The position numbers were made by a program, and so were the translations under genes. Under the pieces are notes generated by a model. That model saw only the letters and a list, made by a program, of their open reading frames with translations, was not told where the DNA came from and did no database searches. 13,079 bases of DNA from JAWOGN01 sp046496815 (lineage in GTDB: Bacteria; Desulfobacterota; DSM-4660; Desulfatiglandales; Desulfatiglandaceae). Positions within the stretch are counted from its first letter, which is position 1, and every line of letters starts with the position of its first letter. Positions 12,903 through 13,079 of the stretch are shown here, piece by piece. The DNA lies in NCBI GenBank assembly GCA_046496815.1, contig JAWOGN010000402.1:1-13079 (forward strand). The letters run 5' to 3'.

Positions 12903-13079
12903 TCATTTCCCGCGTTTCCCACTCGGCGGATTGTGCTGAGAGCTTCCCTGCTGGATGCGTTTCCTCCGAGCCGTCGTCATCGAATCTCCAACCTTGATTT
13001 TGTAAGCATAGCCATTCAGCCGTTTGCCGTCAACGATGTTGACTTCCGACCTGTAAAACTAAGCCCCATCCGATGAATA
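12903..13079 (-). pseudogene. Partial coding frame interrupted by an in-frame TAG at the window edge
   Basis: Reading leftward from the right edge, one minus-strand frame gives YSSDGA, then TAG (13059-13061), then FYRSEVNIVDGKRLNGYAYK, IKVGDSMTTARRKRI and a basic tail ending at TGA (12903-12905). The segment after the TAG has coding-like codon choice (many C or G in third positions and a strand-rich polypeptide), and no start codon occurs until an internal ATG at codon 34 of the frame. This suggests the C-terminal end of a gene that begins outside the window, broken by a nonsense mutation. A frameshift or amber recoding are alternatives. I do not recognise the family. The conclusion rests on a short fragment. 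Confidence 0.35.

Noticed and set aside
1..13079. CRISPR array, insertion sequence, phage or anti-phage defence genes
   Set aside because: No regularly spaced direct repeats, transposase, integrase, nuclease or toxin-antitoxin-like protein could be seen on either strand.

Overview
The window looks like chromosomal DNA from a mid-GC Gram-negative anaerobe, most likely a deltaproteobacterium (Desulfobacterota). Three lines point there: lipoprotein and murein-transglycosylase genes typical of an envelope with an outer membrane, a non-pyrrolysine MttB-family methyltransferase, and a fused SpmA/SpmB-type membrane protein of the kind found in non-sporulating sulfate reducers and relatives. The taxonomic placement is inference from gene content. 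No rRNA, tRNA, CRISPR array, insertion sequence or phage gene was seen.

Left part (1-2760, all on the minus strand). A histidine-biosynthesis segment reads hisB, then a small lipoprotein gene, then hisA, tightly packed with a 15-bp gap and then a 1-bp gap. hisA starts with TTG. A yqeY gene follows, running off the left edge, with its own sigma70-like promoter placed just after hisA. hisB is preceded by a possible TATAAT promoter and a GC-rich leader of about 180 nt.

Centre-left (3075-7204). A good sigma70 promoter drives mltF on the plus strand, encoding a lytic transglycosylase with a solute-binding domain. Its 3' end overlaps a 50-codon frame whose first 30 residues look like the C-terminal tail of an Hsp20 small heat-shock protein, probably a gene remnant. 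Convergent to it is a two-gene unit, a YcgN-like cysteine-cluster protein followed by a GYD-domain protein. Divergent from that pair is a multi-pass transporter of the MATE/Ank type.

Centre-right (7254-10606, minus strand). A fusion of an alpha/beta hydrolase with an OsmC domain lies downstream of an MttB-family methyltransferase. The 453-bp gap in front of the methyltransferase gene is full of dyads. It contains alternative hairpins, then a hairpin with a U tract on the gene's own strand (an attenuator-like layout). Its other end carries an orphan terminator facing the opposite way.

Right part (10607-13079, minus strand). A lipoprotein gene of unknown function and the fused SpmA-SpmB-like protein probably form one transcript. 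At the right edge a coherent coding frame is interrupted by an in-frame TAG and is listed as a possible broken or recoded partial gene.

The features most worth following up are the mttB leader, the orphan structured plus-strand RNA candidate, the Hsp20 remnant, the lipoprotein embedded between hisB and hisA, and the TAG-interrupted frame at the right edge.
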